Below, one piece after another: positions 46,501 to 60,700 of a DNA stretch of 64,000 nucleotides (within the stretch, counting starts at the first letter, position 1; each line of letters opens with the position of its first letter). Source of the stretch: Benincasa hispida (Eukaryota > Streptophyta > Magnoliopsida > Cucurbitales > Cucurbitaceae); NCBI RefSeq assembly GCF_009727055.1, contig NC_052350.1:14699182-14763181 (forward strand), in the 5' to 3' direction. The position numbers and the translations under genes are program-made. The notes beneath the pieces were generated by a model that was given only the letters and a program-made list of their open reading frames with translations, searched no databases and had not been told where the DNA came from.

Positions 46501-49356
46501 TCTAATTCCCCTAGAAATTAACGGGTTGTTGGGTGGGTTGGAGTTGGATTAGGTAGGCTTAAAAAGCCCACCCCGTGTTTGATGGACGCTCAAATTAAAA
46601 CGGTGGGTTTTAAACCCCTGTTTCACTCCCCATTTGTAGCGTTTTAATTACTCTACCCCCTCTCTTCCCTCACACTTTTTCATTACTCACCTCTCTCTTT
46701 TCTCATCTTCTCCTTTCTTTCGTCGTTCTTCTTTGGTTCGTTTGCATGTCTATTTTTTTTTTCTTTTTGTTTCTTTGTATGTTTATTCCTCTTAGATTTC
46801 TTTGGTTTCTTCTCAGATTTGGTAGATATGAACGCTTTTCTAGTAGATCTAAAGATATTTCGGTAGATCTAACCATTTTCTTGGTAGATCTAACTATTTT
46901 TTTAGTATACATGAACGATTTTATATAGATCTAGTTTTTTTTGTTTAGATTTGTGTGTTGTCCTCTTGATTTCCTTATGTCATATTCTTCCTTGCATGTT
47001 TTATTTTTTCGATTACTATTGGCTTTGTACTTCGTTTGATTTCTGACTATTCTGATATAGCTTACATGTTTGTGACTACCTAGGATTTACTCCTATAATT
47101 TGTTCTTCAGCTCTCACAATTAGCTTCCACTTTTGTTTCCACGAACTCGAATGGGTTATATTTTCTTTATCCATTTATATTGTATTTAATTCGTCTCTGT
47201 TCTTCCTTCCATATCTATTCTATTTCCTATTCCATACTTTTTTTATCCAGATTTTCTCTTGTCGCTTCAATATTAAATCACGTGCCCTCCCCTTGCCCTT
47301 TTTCTTATGCTTTTCCATCGAAATGGGATGGCAAGTGGATCCGTGGTAAGGGATGCTAACCGTGTTATTAGAGCTTGGTAGGGGTCAATCTGCCCCAACA
47401 AAAGGTCTATTTTCTTTTCTTTTCTTTTTTCTAAGGGTCAATGATGATTTGTTCTAAAAACCAACAGTCTCATATTAGGGTATGATTTCTGTTTTAATTC
47501 TATTACCTTTCATGATTTCTGTTTTAATTTTATTGCCTTTTCATTTTTAGATTACAAAAAGGCATACATCTCTGGTTTTCCTTATTTTTTGAATGATTTT
47601 TTTTTTATTTCCTTTCAATCTGTTTTTCCTTATCTTTTGAGTATAAATTCTGCTTTAATTTTATTTCCTTTCAATTTTTTTTCTATTCTAACTCTGTTGA
47701 AGGATTTTTTTTTTCTTCGTTCCATTGAATTTGTTTTCAGTATTGAAATAATTTAATTGTACATTTAAATTTGACTTCAATTTTAGAAGTGTTGAAACTG
47801 TTTATTTTCTTTGCTTGGAATTGGATTTGTTCCAATGAAATAACTTCTTGAAATCATGAGGCCTTCTCATATGTATTATTATGTCCTTTCATGTGTTAGA
47901 TATTATGTTGTATTTATGTCCATTTCTAGCCCAACCACTAGTATTGACCTGACCATTACTTAATTTATTTATTTCTGAGTTGACTGTTTTTATTATGGGT
48001 TTACCTGAATTTATTGAAGTTAGGTGCACTAACTGTACCTAACTTTCCTCACCAATCATATTTATTGTATCCTCTACTTATACCAATCTCTCCCTGAGAC
48101 TTCTCCACAGACTTCTTTGATAAAGTATGTTGATACGTCCCTGATCCTTCCTTTTTATTTCAATTTTCTTTTAAACCGATAAACATTCTCATATGTGTTG
48201 TCTGACGGTTGCAACTTGCAATATACTTTGTTTCCATATACTTTGTTTCCTTCTTCCACCTCTAATTTCAACGTATTCCGTTCATATAAGATATGCATCC
48301 TCCTTTCTTTATAATCAAAGTAAGATATGTCACTAACATTTTTATGTTTTTGTTAGGCCTTGAACCGATTATTTTGTCCCCCTAGTTGTGGACCGACTCG
48401 ACCTTCATTCACTCTGAACATAAACAAAGGTATGATCTCGTATATTTTATTACTACTTCAATCGTATGCACTATGGTCTAACTACACTTCTTTTTCTTCC
48501 GTGTAGAGCCCAAACTAATCGAACATACCTTTCGTAACTAGTTTAAGGTTCGTGAGTTTTTACATTCGGAATGATCTTTGTTATTGTCTATTCTTTGTTG
48601 TACTTGTTGGAGACTATTTAGTTGTAATGTATTATGGTTACTTATTTTTAACTTGTATGTTGAACATTTTCCTACATTTTCTCCCTTGTGAGAATATTGG
48701 ATTTCTTTTTTATCCTCTTTTTCTTCAAGAAGACTATTATAATAAAAAGTTATTAGGAAAAATATTATTTTATAATATTAAAATCTGGGTTGTATCAATT
48801 TAAATTTTGAATTATCAAATGAATGAATTTAAATCCTAAGTTTTCTCAAAAGTATATTAACTTACATCTTCCATTATGTTTGATTTGGATAAACACAGGG
48901 TCAAACTTATAATTTTGTAAATTAAATTCCTACATTTTCACAAACGAATCAATTTAAACTTACTTTGAAAATTGTTTGTGCATCAATTATAATTGTCCAT
49001 TTTATTAATCTATAAATAATTATATGTTTTGCATGATATTTTTAAAATAGAAAAATTATTTCAAATAGTAAAACTGTTGAAAATATTTATAAGATATAGA
49101 AAAATTTTAGAACTATCAATAATAAACGCGGATAAACATCGATAGATTTCTATCATTGATAGTTCTAAAATTTTGTTATATATTGTAAATATATTTAAAA
49201 AGAACCCTTTAAAATAAGTCTAAAGGAGTACTAATTAATATACTTACGAGAAGTTCAAAATTTCAGTTGATACAATTATTATTTTACAGTTTAAATTTAT
49301 ACAAATATTAAAATGTATAAATTGAAAATTTTTCCAAGTTATTTATTATTAACCCG
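46501..49356. other. Intergenic DNA, pyrimidine-rich section
   Basis: A G-rich opening (TTGTTGGGTGGGTTGGAGTTGG at 46524 and AAGCCCACCCCGTGTTTGATGG near 46565) is followed by a CT-rich stretch (46640-46740) and T-rich DNA to about 48560. This could be a transposon end followed by a transcribed leader, but no coding exon is recognisable. The frame at 48552-48803 is hydrophobic by base composition and has no family signature. A CGATAGATTTCTATCATTGATAG palindromic block with a TTGTAAATATATTT tail lies at 49130-49195. Confidence 0.45.
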
Positions 49357-49875
49357 TTGTATTTACTTTAAAAACATGCTAACAAAAGAAGAATAATAAC
49401 TAAATTTAGGATAAAATGATTTTTAGTTTGATGTTTTTACTATATCATATTCAAAGTTAATAGGTTTCTATTGATGTTTTTATTTATCTTTTTTAAGTTT
49501 TAGTTAAGATTTTAAAACTACACATATGAAATAATTCAAACAATATAGATTGAAACTTTGAAAATAAAGAAAACATAGCAATAAAAAGAAAATTTTAAAT
49601 AAACTACTGTATTTATTTTAAAAACGTGCTAACAAAAGGAGAATAATAATAACTAAATTTAGGATAAATTGATTTTTAGTTTGATGTTTTTATTGATACC
49701 ATATTCAAAGTTATTAGGTTTTTATTGATGTTTTTATTTATCCTTTTTAAGTTTTAATTTAAGTTTTAACTAAATTTTTAAAACTACACACATGAAATAA
49801 TTCAAAAAATATAAATTGAAACTTTGAAAATAAAGAAGATATAGTAATAAAATGAAAAAGTTCTTAAAATAAACT
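49357..49875. repeat. Tandem duplication of about 250 bp
   Basis: 49357-49603 and 49604-49875 are diverged copies of one unit. Shared words in the same order include TTTAAAAACRTGCTAACAAA, AACTAAATTTAGGATAAA, TTTTTAGTTTGATGTTTTTA, ATATTCAAAGTTA, CATGAAATAATTCAAA and TTGAAACTTTGAAAATAAAG. No coding content. Confidence 0.85.
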
Positions 49876-51420
49876 TTGAAAATTAACTATACATATGAAA
49901 GTGTTTGGCCAAATTTCTTATTTTTTGGGTGTGAGATGACAAGGGCTTTCCTAGAAATAATTTTAGGTACTTTTGTATTTTTCTTTACATTTTTTGTCCA
50001 CTATATAACTGTTTCAAAAAATTTAACCATCAAATATTGACTAAAACCAATTATCCAAATTATTTTATAATATGAAAGTAGTGTTTTGTTTTAATATGCA
50101 TATATTACATTTCAAGTTGATATTTATTATATTAATTACATAGAGTTGTTCTAAGTAAGGTTAAGTAAGGTTAAGTAAGTCTCGAAACTATCATTACAAA
50201 CCAACTTTAAATTATGCTTAAATTGTATACTATTATAATAAATTTTAGACAATCCCAAAAACAGACCTTTCGTTTGTCCACCAAAAGACAAACGACTATG
50301 ATACTGCACACACCTACTTGCTCAGACGCACTCGACTGGCCACTTAATATTTTAACCCGAAAACACATATTTTGTGAATTTGTTTTTTGAAATTGTCACA
50401 TGTGATCGTTTAATAGAAATTTTGTGATGTTCAAAATAATATAACTATACTACACTCACATTCTCACCATCATTATGAAATGGAGGGTAGTTATTCCCTA
50501 TACAATTTCAGTTCCACATATACGATCCATATTATATAGACATAAACTGTTAAGTTATCCAGTTATTCAACGTTTATGTGTACAACATGTGAAATAATAA
50601 TGTCAAGTTAGCAAGATTCAATATACATATATACAATATACCAATTCATTAGTAATTAAGCATCAATATGACATGTATTTTAGTGATGTATTTTACAGAT
50701 TGAAGAGAATTAAAATTATTACAATCTTTGAAAAGAATACATTGAAAATAATCTACCGTGTTTTACAAATTGAGATAAAAAAAAATGAAATTGTTCCATT
50801 TATGCCATAAAAGATTTGAGAAAATAGGTATATAATTAAAGATTAATCAACAATAGCAAAGCAAAGCAAAAAATAAAAGAAAAGAAAACACAAAAAAGAA
50901 ATATCATTTAAAAAAACTGTATCAGATACTTCAACTCAACTCAATCTTACACTCAAACACAGACTTTCAAACTTAACTCAATTCAATTCTACACACCAAA
51001 CACAGACAACCGACTCAACTCAACTCTACACAACAAACATAGACAATTTAACTCTCCAGATAATTTAACTCTTTAGATAATAATTATCAATTCAACTCAA
51101 TCCTCTACTTTTATCACGCACCAAACGCTCCCTAAGAAGTAACTTTACATTTTTTTAAAGACTTCCCAGAGAAGAATTAAAACAAAAACAAAAGGCAAAA
51201 GGCAAATAGATATCAAACGTACCCTTAGCTACTGGCCACACTACAAGATTTTTTAAGTATGGTATTTTTATTGGTTCATCTATAGCATTTCATATATAGC
51301 CCAACTGTTGAGCTACTACTAAAAATAAACGGAAAAAGATGAAAATCTCAACGTACTTAAATTGAAAAAGAATTGCTCGAACTCTAAATATTACTTACTT
51401 CTAAACATTAGTTGTTACAG
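49876..51420. other. Intergenic DNA downstream of UTP25
   Basis: No gene seen. AAGTAAGGTT is repeated near 50153-50178. At 50931-51046 there are three units of a repeat around CAACTCAACTCAATTCTACA with CACCAAACACAGAC (36-43 bp each), followed by TTTATCACGCACCAAACGCTCCC near 51112. Such sequence resembles the end of a small DNA transposon, but I could not match an opposite terminus. Confidence 0.5.
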
Positions 51421-51722
51421 AATATGATTCAGTTTATTGTGGAATCATAATGTTTGAAAATTTGAAGCTACATAAAAATTCGTTTCTTCCTCAACTTTGA
51501 CAATAAACATAAAAAAATCTCAAATACATATACTACATAAAAATAACAATCAGAAATTATGAAAAAAAAATCACTTAATTGGAGGGCCAAAGAATAAACA
51601 GAACTGACTCTTCACCGCAAAGAGATTTTGAAATTAAGGAACATAGCATTCTTTCATTTTATAGAGATCGTCACATGGTTGTTCCTATCCTTCAGCAAGC
51701 TTGATGGCAGCTAAATTGGACT
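51421..51722 (-). other. Probable UTP25 3' untranslated region
   Basis: Lies directly after the UTP25 stop on the minus strand. An AATAAA signal is present at 51433-51438 (minus), about 285 bp past the stop. The segment 51575-51655 reappears inverted at 5125-5205. The exact cleavage site cannot be seen. Confidence 0.5.
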
Positions 51723-54700
51723 TCAGCAAAATATAAAGACTTTTTTCTCTGATGTTGCCATCCTTTTTGCTGTTACAGTTCCAACTATTCTCTCCAGCTA
51801 ACATAATATAGACAACAAGTACAACAGAACAAGTTGTAAATATGAGCATTAGCACAATTAATTATAACACCTATCATCTCATCAGAGGTTCGAATCTGCA
51901 CCCCATTTTTGAAATAGAAAAGATAGTAAAAGAGTACAACGGTACAGCACAGCAACACTTACCCGGAGCTGATCAAAAGGAGAAAATAGAACCCTACATG
52001 TCATGTTCTGGGATTCATCAAGCATATTTACAATCTGAAGAATTGGGGTGAGGATGTCATAATGAACTCAAAGATATGGTGGAACATAACATTATAATAA
52101 CTAGTTCAGTAGACCATCATTGTATTTACCTCGGGGTAAAACTCTTTCCTCTCTGGAAGGGAATACATTATTAAGTTTTGTATGCCACGAATCTACGACC
52201 AAGAGGAAATAGCATGGTCAATGATAACAATTTGTATACTATTACCGAGGAGCAAAAGTAATGGAAACTACTAAAATCGATGACTAAATATTACTTACTT
52301 CTAAAATCAATGACTAATGAAACAAATACAATCAGGAAAAATATAAAACACAATTCTCCATAAAATTTGGTGTTTTCTGAGCAAACATAAACAGAACTAA
52401 AGCAATCTCTCCTTTAAATACCATTCAGCTATGAGATGTTGGGGCAAAACTTTTAATGAATTTAGTTTCTATTGACCCTTCCTAAGAAATTATTTGAACT
52501 GCTCAAAACAACTTCATTGTCGGCATCCCTTTAAATTTAAAGTTCAATTATCATGGTCTAATACAAGTTAAGGTTGTGATTAAAAAATTTCAAGTGGAGT
52601 GGATTTAGAGGATGTATGGGAGATGATTAAAATTTTAGGTAATTCTTAAAGTTTTTTTTTTGAAAAGGATACGGCCTTTATTAATCATTAAGATTTAGTA
52701 CAAGAGATGTGTACTTGGAAAAAAAAGGCAAATACAAATAACCAAGAAAGAAAACATAGGATCAGCAGGCGCACCCGGGCATCTCAACTAGGTTGACACC
52801 CCCATAGCACCCTCATCACATCCAACAAAATTGATGAGCCCTTAAAGGCTAGCAAAAGGTTAATACTAATGAGAAAAGACAAGGAAAAGCTTCACAAACA
52901 GAAGCTGCAAAGAACTAAAAATACAGCAAGGAAATTAAAACGGTCGAGAATACTTAAAGTAATCTTTGAAGAGTCTTCATTTTCTTCTAATTATAATTGT
53001 ATAGGATCACAGCCAACAAGAGGAACCTTTTTCAACCAAGTAGTTTCGAGTGGCTAGATATCTAATCTCCTAGTCTTTCTTTTCTTTTCTTAAACAGTTG
53101 GTCTTTCCTTTATATTCTTTCATTCTGGTAAATGGACGTTAGTTCTTAACGTTCCACACAAAATGGATACACATGCAAATAATTCTCAGTGGCAGATAAC
53201 AAATATACAATAATGCAGTCAAAATTGAGCTCTTGAGAAATGTACACAGCCCTAAAATAACCTTATATCTGTGATAAAAATGAGCTCTCTCTGTGTATAA
53301 TATGATCTTCCGCTTTCCCTCAAAAAACCAATTTCGCGCTCGTGATATATCACTTTGCTTTGTATACCTAAAGAATAAAACTAGATCATTATGCATGACA
53401 ACAGTGAAGAAAAAATTTAAAACTAATTTAAAAAATTATGCATCAATTTAGAAGTAAAACGATTGGCTTCTTACTCCCCAAGGAGACAGAATGAAGCGTT
53501 CTGCGCCTTCAAAAAGTTCCGAACTCGGACAAACTCAAAGTAAGAACTAATGAATAGCATGACTCCACCCTGAAGTGCCAAATTCCAGGGTAAGATAAGG
53601 CAAAAAAAGTAAATAAAATAAGTATAGATAAGGCTTCGACAATCTCGCAAGTAGACTTATCTCAACATCTAAGATAACATCATTAGTAGTAAAATATTGT
53701 TACCTGACTAGATTCGTTTATCTTTGGAAACACCTGAAGAAGAAACCCTTTAAATCATCATATCAATATTCAATAATAAAGATATTTAATCTCGTTTCTG
53801 CTAAGTTTTTCCCAAAAATACAAGAAACTAACCTTCTTAGAAAAGTATTCAAGACGAGCATCATCAACATCAGCTATAGAGTCTGCATCAAATCTTTCGT
53901 ACACCTGAATCAAATGTATACACACAAGAAAAGTACCTAAGATGAACCTTCATGAACATCAACTTACAAGAGGTTTGGCTACATGTTAAAATTTTAAAAG
54001 TGCTTTAAACAACTTTAAGGTGCTTTTGTAAGAAGCCGCTCAATATTATTCAAAACAACTGCTACAAGAGGAACAATAAAAAGAGAAGGGACAATAGAGT
54101 AGACAAACCTGCCGCACTTGGAGCACAACTTTTGGAAGGATGCCTTTGTATTCACATAACAACCTCACCTACCAAATGTCACATTGAACATTGAGGATAT
54201 ATAGTAAATGGAGATAAATCGAATCAAAGTCACAGAGAATCAGTAAAACAAAAGATCTCGACTCGCCTTAAGAGATTAATGGCCATCTCCATTTAATAGT
54301 AGGGAAATTATTTTAAAAAATAATATTGATAGACACGGATAGTAGTCTATTACTGTCTATCGCGATCTATCACAGATAGACCGTGATATTTTGCTATTAT
54401 TTGTAAATATTTTGGTTCATTTTCCTCTATTTGAAAACAGCCCTTAATAGTATGTAATAGGTCCAAAAAAAATAAAAATAAATAAAAAGGCCAAATTTTT
54501 GGTGATTCTCTGAAGCCAGGCCAAGTTACAAGGTAGGAGAGAAGAAAATGAGAAAGATAGATATCTGTGACATGATAGAAAAGGAGATTATCATTTACTG
54601 TTTCTATTATCATATCTTGTACAATTTTCAATTCTACTCCAATGCCTAAAGGATGCCTGGCCATTGATTTAATCAAAATAACTATTTAAGAAAATGTGTA

Positions 54701-57700
54701 TATTCAATGGGAAGAATAAAATTAATGAAAATGAAAAGATGCTTATAAGAACAACAGGTCAAACTCAACTGGCATGCTTAACCAATGTGCAGAGATTCAT
54801 AAAGTAGGAAAGAAAGGAATTCCAAAAAAGAATGAAAAATAAAATAAAAATTAAAGAGTCCAAGTATAAATAGGCCAATGGGGTGATATGAATTTTCTGA
54901 CATGCACAAGCATCATATTCTCAGCAAAATTTTAAAATGCAATTCAAATATAGCATGAAAAGAGCATTTGACTCCTCAAATTGGTCTGTATTATTCTTGT
55001 CTCACACTCAAAAAACTATCCATGGAATCAAATAAGAATTAAGACAACGATTAGAGAGAGAAAATGAAATTTCTCCACTACAATAATGTAACAAAGGAAG
55101 GAGATGCACCTTTCCTTCGAAGTTGTTGCAGTAGCGATTGAAAAACCCATTTATATCTGGCAAAAAATGGGTATGGAAAAAGTTAAAATACTTCATAGGA
55201 ATCATGAGGAGTATGATAAAAGAATTGATGCTGTATGAATACTTTATTCATAAAAGATCTGAACATCAGAAAACTAATTAATTTTCCTTAGAATAAACCA
55301 ATAATTTATAAAAAGGGAAAAATCTAAAACACCATTCTGGATAATTGCACAGCACGACGTGGTGTGTTATGCAATTGTATTTGCAGATAGTATTACTTGA
55401 TCCAATACATTTATTTTTGTTTCTTAAATTCCCTTTTATTCATTACTTATTTGTGTTACTATTTTATTCTTACCTATCATCTTTTGCGGCTTTGCCAAAT
55501 TTGTAATTTCTACTTCTGATATGTTACCTAAAAATCTCAATTAATTGATGCACAACTGTTAAAACTAAACAAAATGAGATTTTTTAAGACCATTATTATT
55601 CTTATTAGCATAGATACCTAGATAAAATAGGGTAAATTTTTCAAGTGTTCATATTATGTGTTCGAACACTTTCCCTGCTCACAATTGTCCATGATGTAAA
55701 CAAACTTATTATTATTAGAAGACTAATCACCATGATTCACACCCAATATTGTTGTTGATGACTCCAAACTTTTCTTTCTCAAAAGACATCCTTATGGGAG
55801 GATGAGTCACTCTGTGTTGCAATGATATTGCAAAAGAAATTACACCTTGTACGGTTAAAAAGAATTGTTTATACGTGATTCAACAATTTACATAGGAGAA
55901 CCCTCTTGCTCAAGTGATATCAAATCAAAGACCCCACTTCTACAATTTTATCAAGCCAAGCCATATAGGTCTGCATTGGCCGAAAGCAATCATCAGTTTT
56001 CACATATATTAATGAAATTGAGTTTTGGACCCAACAAGAGAATACTCTCACTCACATGGCACTAAATCGAGTTAGAAAATTAAAAATCCAAAAGTTATTT
56101 GGAGATTCAAGAAATTGAGCTACACAGATTGGATTATATACAAACATATAGACACCTTACCAGGGTTTGAGTGGAAACCCAAAACTATCGACTGCCTATA
56201 TAACCTTGCATATCCATCAAGATACCTACAATATGAAAGAGATTTTATACATTTAGATGATGGGATAAAATTTTCAGTCGTGTATACCTAATGAAATCAG
56301 GTAGAGTAAAATAATGTGATGGGTGGACAGGAAACCAGGAACCCTACCCAAGGAACCTTAAAACTACGAACAATTCCTAAACAATATACTTTACCATCTC
56401 AAAAGCATTGCATGTTAAATCATCAATAAACTCAAAAGCTTAAACAGATGGGTTAGAGTAAATTTAATTATATCAATACTCTAACATACACACTATAATA
56501 GACCATAGAAAAATAAAAATTTCAATTTTCAAATCAATCCACAAAGTTTATAAATGAAAATTGGAATGAAATGAAAATTGGAATGAAATGTAAATTGTGG
56601 AAAACAAGCTTACAAAAATAATAAAGAAAAGAGAAAAAAGATGAAAAGGTTATTGAGTGGAGTACAGTTAGTCCTAAGACAGGGAAATATATATCTGAAC
56701 AAAGATAATCTGGAACATACCACTGCCTTATCCGCATCACATCAGTTCCATGCTGCTTCGAGGGTATCTTATTCATGTGTTCAATAACAGTATTCACATG
56801 GGACCAGTTCTAGTTTCATTAGAGAGAAAGCTCCAGGTTATTACGCAGCATAAAGCCTATAAACAAAGTTTCTAATTTAGTAGAAAAGCAAAGTACCTGC
56901 ATTGCTATAATATCTGCATGATCAATGATTAGAACCTGTTCAATGAAGCACAATATTCATATAAGTCACATATACAGGAAAAGAGGAGCTACACTAGAAT
57001 ACACTTGTAGCACAGAAATAATACCTCAATGGAAGAAAGATAATCGACATCTTTCTCCTTGTTTTGCTCTATTTCGCCAAGTTTCTGACATAAAATGTTG
57101 TCATTGCATGTTGAATCAAAATATGCCAATGTACCAACCAGCAATAAATATCTATCAGAAATTAATTCTAGTGCTATTATAAAAATAAAAATAAAAACAA
57201 GTAAAAAGAGGGGTAAAGGGGGGGAGGGACACATAGGAATATCTGTACAAACAAACAAAAAGAAAAATGATCCTTGAGAAACAAAAAAAAAACAAAACAA
57301 ATTTCTCGATTATAAAGTAGTTTAAAAATAAAATGTCTTGAACACTGAACAGGCCAATAGCGTCATTAATGCAGAAATAAGACAGTGGTAAATAAAATTT
57401 CAGCAGACACAAAACCACATTAAATCTCCAAAATCCTATTGAACCCTAAACTGTTTCCAGCTAAAATTCTTACAACAGTCTTGCAAGTTGCAATTGGATG
57501 ATAAAGGATCCCTGACCCCTAAACATATTATCATACAACTAAGACAGTAATTATGTGCCTATGTTATACGGTTCCCCAGAAATTCAAGGGATTAAGGAAA
57601 GACACTTTCTTAGCTACAAGTAAATATATCAACCAATAATACTCAATGGCTCATTGACTTCTACATTACTGACAAAAGCATAATTGGTGGGGTCCATTTT

Positions 57701-60700
57701 CACTATAAATATTAGAAACTCAGCAGATTCTCGAAATATGAGCCAGAATATCATCATGGAGAACATTTGAAAAATTCATAACACTGCAGATAATCAGTTA
57801 ATCAAAGTACGCGAATATTGCCTCAGATATAGTGGAAATATAAATTTACGGGGTAAAGAAAGGATTCTTAAAGTTGACGAAGAAAATAACTCACTGTTAT
57901 CAGACCAAGGGGAGAAGCAACAATGATATCCGATGAATAGAAATCACTGAACAACTTAATGCTCTTCCTACAAAAAAGAAAAATTGGTACGAATAAGTCA
58001 AAAAATATATTTATTTTGATTGGATGAAAAATATATATCAATAAACAAATTTACTTATTTTTAATTATTTAAGTAATTAATTAATTTAAATTTTATATAT
58101 ATAAAAAAATTAATTATTAAGAGGGAAAAAATAAAATAAAAACCCACAACAAAAAGCATTACAATTATTTTTTTGGAAACCCCTATAATTTAGCCGCAAG
58201 CAAAAACAAAAAAGAAAAATTAAAATGATAAACATATAATCAATTGTTGAGAAGAGAGAGTAAAAAGCCTATAGCACTTTCAGATCATATGTAAAAATAA
58301 ACATTTCATGAAACTACCATATTAGACGGTCATGAGACTTCCTGCCAAAAAAATGAATTTGAATAGAACTATAGTGCATGTGTAATTCACCTGGTGAACT
58401 TGATACCGATCATAAAGAGATCCTCATTATTCCCACCAAAGAGTGCTTGAAAGTCAGAAGGTTTTGAAGATTTTTGAGAGCTGGAACTCTGGTCATTAAG
58501 AGATAATTCAACCATATCTTCGTTCTTCCCAACATCTCCATTTCCAAAATCTTTGTATAGACGGTCAAGATGCTCCACTGTAACCTAAAAATCAAAGGCA
58601 AAAGGTTAAAGATGGAGCTACGTATCTTGGCTATGGTTGAACATCCAGTTGTTTCCTTCAACTTTGTGGTGTTCCTCATTGCTAGACATGCAGTGTGTCA
58701 CAATCGCACACTCGCAAGGGTCTCAAGACAATCCTGCGGCACTTGTTCTCACCCTCAAACAAGTCGGCCGATCCAAATCCGAATAGTCGATGGCACAATG
58801 GACGTATCTCACAACCTCCACCCCGTTCTTGAGAAAATGTTTTAGAAAACGGGTTTTAGAGGAAAAGGTTTTCGCAAACATTTGAAAGCATGCTTAAGCA
58901 AAGAAGATTAGTCTTACAGCTAGAAAGCAATAAGCAACAACGCGAATTTATAGCATACAACTCACTGGTATGAGGATATGATGATTAGTCTTACCCCCAT
59001 ATAGTGCATTCCGAACAAAAACATATCCGTCACCCTTGCATATGGAAATGGGCGAGCGGTCACACACTAAGAAAAGTATATAAAAGCAAACTACCTAGCA
59101 AAAGAAAATACATAGGATGAAAGCATAGTAAAAAGAGGTAGAGGCGAACATGCGGCCATGGGCAATACGCCCTGAACAAGCATGACCGTGACAGTGCATG
59201 CAACGTGTGTTGCCGGTTTATTCTGACAAGTGCATTTGCATGTGTTCATAATCCTATTAACATGTGTTCAAATTCATACAAGTGCACATGAATGGGAAGG
59301 GAGGAAAAAAAAAAAAAAAAGAACACCATTTGATAATAGGTGAATGAAATGAAGAGATACTACAAAAGGCATATTTTCCTACCCCCACCACATGTCCAAT
59401 ATGATTCAAATGATATAAACAGTTTTTTCTGCATACATATATGATTATTGTCAACTAATACAGCAATCTTGACATAGATTAAATCTGAGGACAACCCAAG
59501 TAGATGCCTTCAAAGTCAGTAACATATTAAGTTCCGGAAAATAACCTAGCACATATGTCCTACAAAATTTACACTAAGGTACCAACTGAGATCATGTGAG
59601 CATGGAATATAGTAGCAGTGTGCTAAAAATGCACGGGAAAGCTAGTTCTTCAAGTTATATAGTTCATCACAAACATTATCCTTCCGTAAAAAGAAATGTA
59701 CCTTGTTTGCTGATGGGGTAAGATGCAAAAGCCTTTTAATTACACGAAGTGCAATGCTTGCAAGGGGCAATAAAATCAGAACCTGAAGCAAATCGTTGCA
59801 ACAAAGAATTTAACTTTTTTTTGTCTGACAAAACAAACAAAACTCTTGAGTTAATTACAAGCCAAAGCATAAATCTCCCCATTAAACGTTCAGCAAACAT
59901 GCCCCATGAGCTAATCACAATGGGTAAGCATAAATGTAATTTGAAAGTTAACAAATCTAAATAATATAAAAAATTGGAACAAAAATAGATAAAACTGCCT
60001 CCAGGTCCTAACAAAAAATTCATGAAATAAGGGGGTCAAAAACAACTAGTTGTAGTGTGACATTCAAAGCCTTTTCAGTATGGCGAATAAAAATATTATG
60101 AAAAGCGGCCACTGTTACAACCTTTGGACGAGTAAATCCATGATCAAGAAATTTCTCTCCACTAAGAATCTCAGCACAGTCTTGATGCTTGGCTACTTTA
60201 GAATCATTCTTCATGATGAGGTCTCTAGTTTTGAAAACATGATTCAACTGCAAAACATATTTTTCCTGTGATCATTCACCAGAACAAACAAGTATTCTAA
60301 ATGAAGTTCCATAAGGAGATAGAGGCATGCACATACGGAATGCATAATATATGAATCCACGATCCTCGAGTCCTCTTCAAGACCTTTCAAATAAAAGGGT
60401 TTCTTGTTGCAGTACAGTATATCCCGGTAGCTGTTGCCTAAAAGAAAATTATAAGGATAAGCAAAGTGTATCCACGCAAGCATGCACATACACAAACAAA
60501 CAATTACGAGAACGAAATCCACAAATACAAATATTTCACCACTCTTGACAGCCAAACTTACTGCTTTTAGCAATCCAGCAAAATCAATACCACCATAGAT
60601 GAATTTGCACCAGAGACCAAATCTCACTAGGATCCCTCTAAATGCCTCTAAAACTTTAATATTTCTCTCGCCCCACAAGTCCCATAACATCACACACACT

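Noticed and set aside
48552..48803. Hydrophobic open frame of 83 residues, possible membrane protein
   Set aside because: T-rich DNA gives Phe/Leu/Tyr-rich frames by chance; no neighbours, promoter or homology support.
50153..50178. Telomere-like AAGTAAGGTT repeats
   Set aside because: Not the plant telomere unit TTTAGGG and only two to three copies.
57155..57418. Minus-strand Phe-rich open frames of about 85-103 residues
   Set aside because: They run across a UTP25 intron and its exon borders; composition effect of a pyrimidine-rich intron.
59257..59454. Minus-strand open frame of 65 residues in a UTP25 intron
   Set aside because: Contains a poly-Phe run from an A tract, no conserved motif, not flanked by usable splice sites in phase.
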